Source of the DNA: Bacteroidota bacterium
Lineage (GTDB): Bacteria; Bacteroidota; Bacteroidia; Bacteroidales; GCA-2748055
NCBI GenBank assembly: GCA_030592605.1
Contig: JAUVIT010000112.1
Coordinates: 1-6,310, forward strand
DNA length: 6,310 bases
Reading direction: 5' to 3'
The notes under the pieces were generated by a model, which did no database searches, was not told the origin of the DNA, and saw only the letters and a program-made list of their open reading frames with translations. Made by a program: the position numbers and the translations under genes. This document shows, piece after piece, positions 6,287-6,310 of this stretch. The first letter of the stretch is position 1. Every line of letters starts with the position of its first letter.

Positions 6287-6310
6287 TCCGGCAAGACAGA
6301 ACTTAGAAAA

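Overview
The window is an ordinary chromosomal stretch of a Bacteroidota bacterium, most likely class Bacteroidia; I cannot name the genus. Three things point there. The 287-residue primary sigma factor lacks region 1.1 and opens with the MRQLKI start typical of that phylum. Rho carries a long disordered insert. Start codons have no convincing Shine-Dalgarno sequence. There is no sign of mobile DNA, CRISPR, tRNA or rRNA, and every gene is intact except recQ, which the left edge cuts.

Layout. Positions 1-2697 (+) hold four tightly packed genes that look like one operon: the 3' end of a RecQ-family helicase, a DUF5063 protein, a DnaQ/RNase D-fold 3'-5' exonuclease, and an RlmI-type 23S rRNA methyltransferase with PUA and SAM domains. 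Gaps are 37 bp, a 1-bp TGATG overlap and 4 bp. After a 62-bp AT-rich gap with a perfect 14-bp palindrome comes a separate gene (2760-3482, +) for a lipoprotein with a GIN/DUF2807 beta-repeat domain. Its stop codon overlaps by 4 bp that of the convergent rpoD (3479-4342, -). A 186-bp AT-rich region then separates rpoD from the divergent rho (4529-6286, +). That region holds helically phased TTCCATT repeats and a palindrome over the rho start codon.

How it fits together. The left operon combines DNA unwinding, nucleic-acid trimming and rRNA modification, with DUF5063 as the unexplained member. The right half pairs the main transcription initiation factor with the main termination factor on one shared control region, which suggests, but does not prove, linked control. 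The most notable molecular feature is the roughly 164-residue low-complexity polyampholyte in Rho, with 12-residue and RDN tandem repeats and an AT-hook-like motif. I found no plainly new biological system; the leads are DUF5063, the Rho insert and the rpoD/rho intergenic region.
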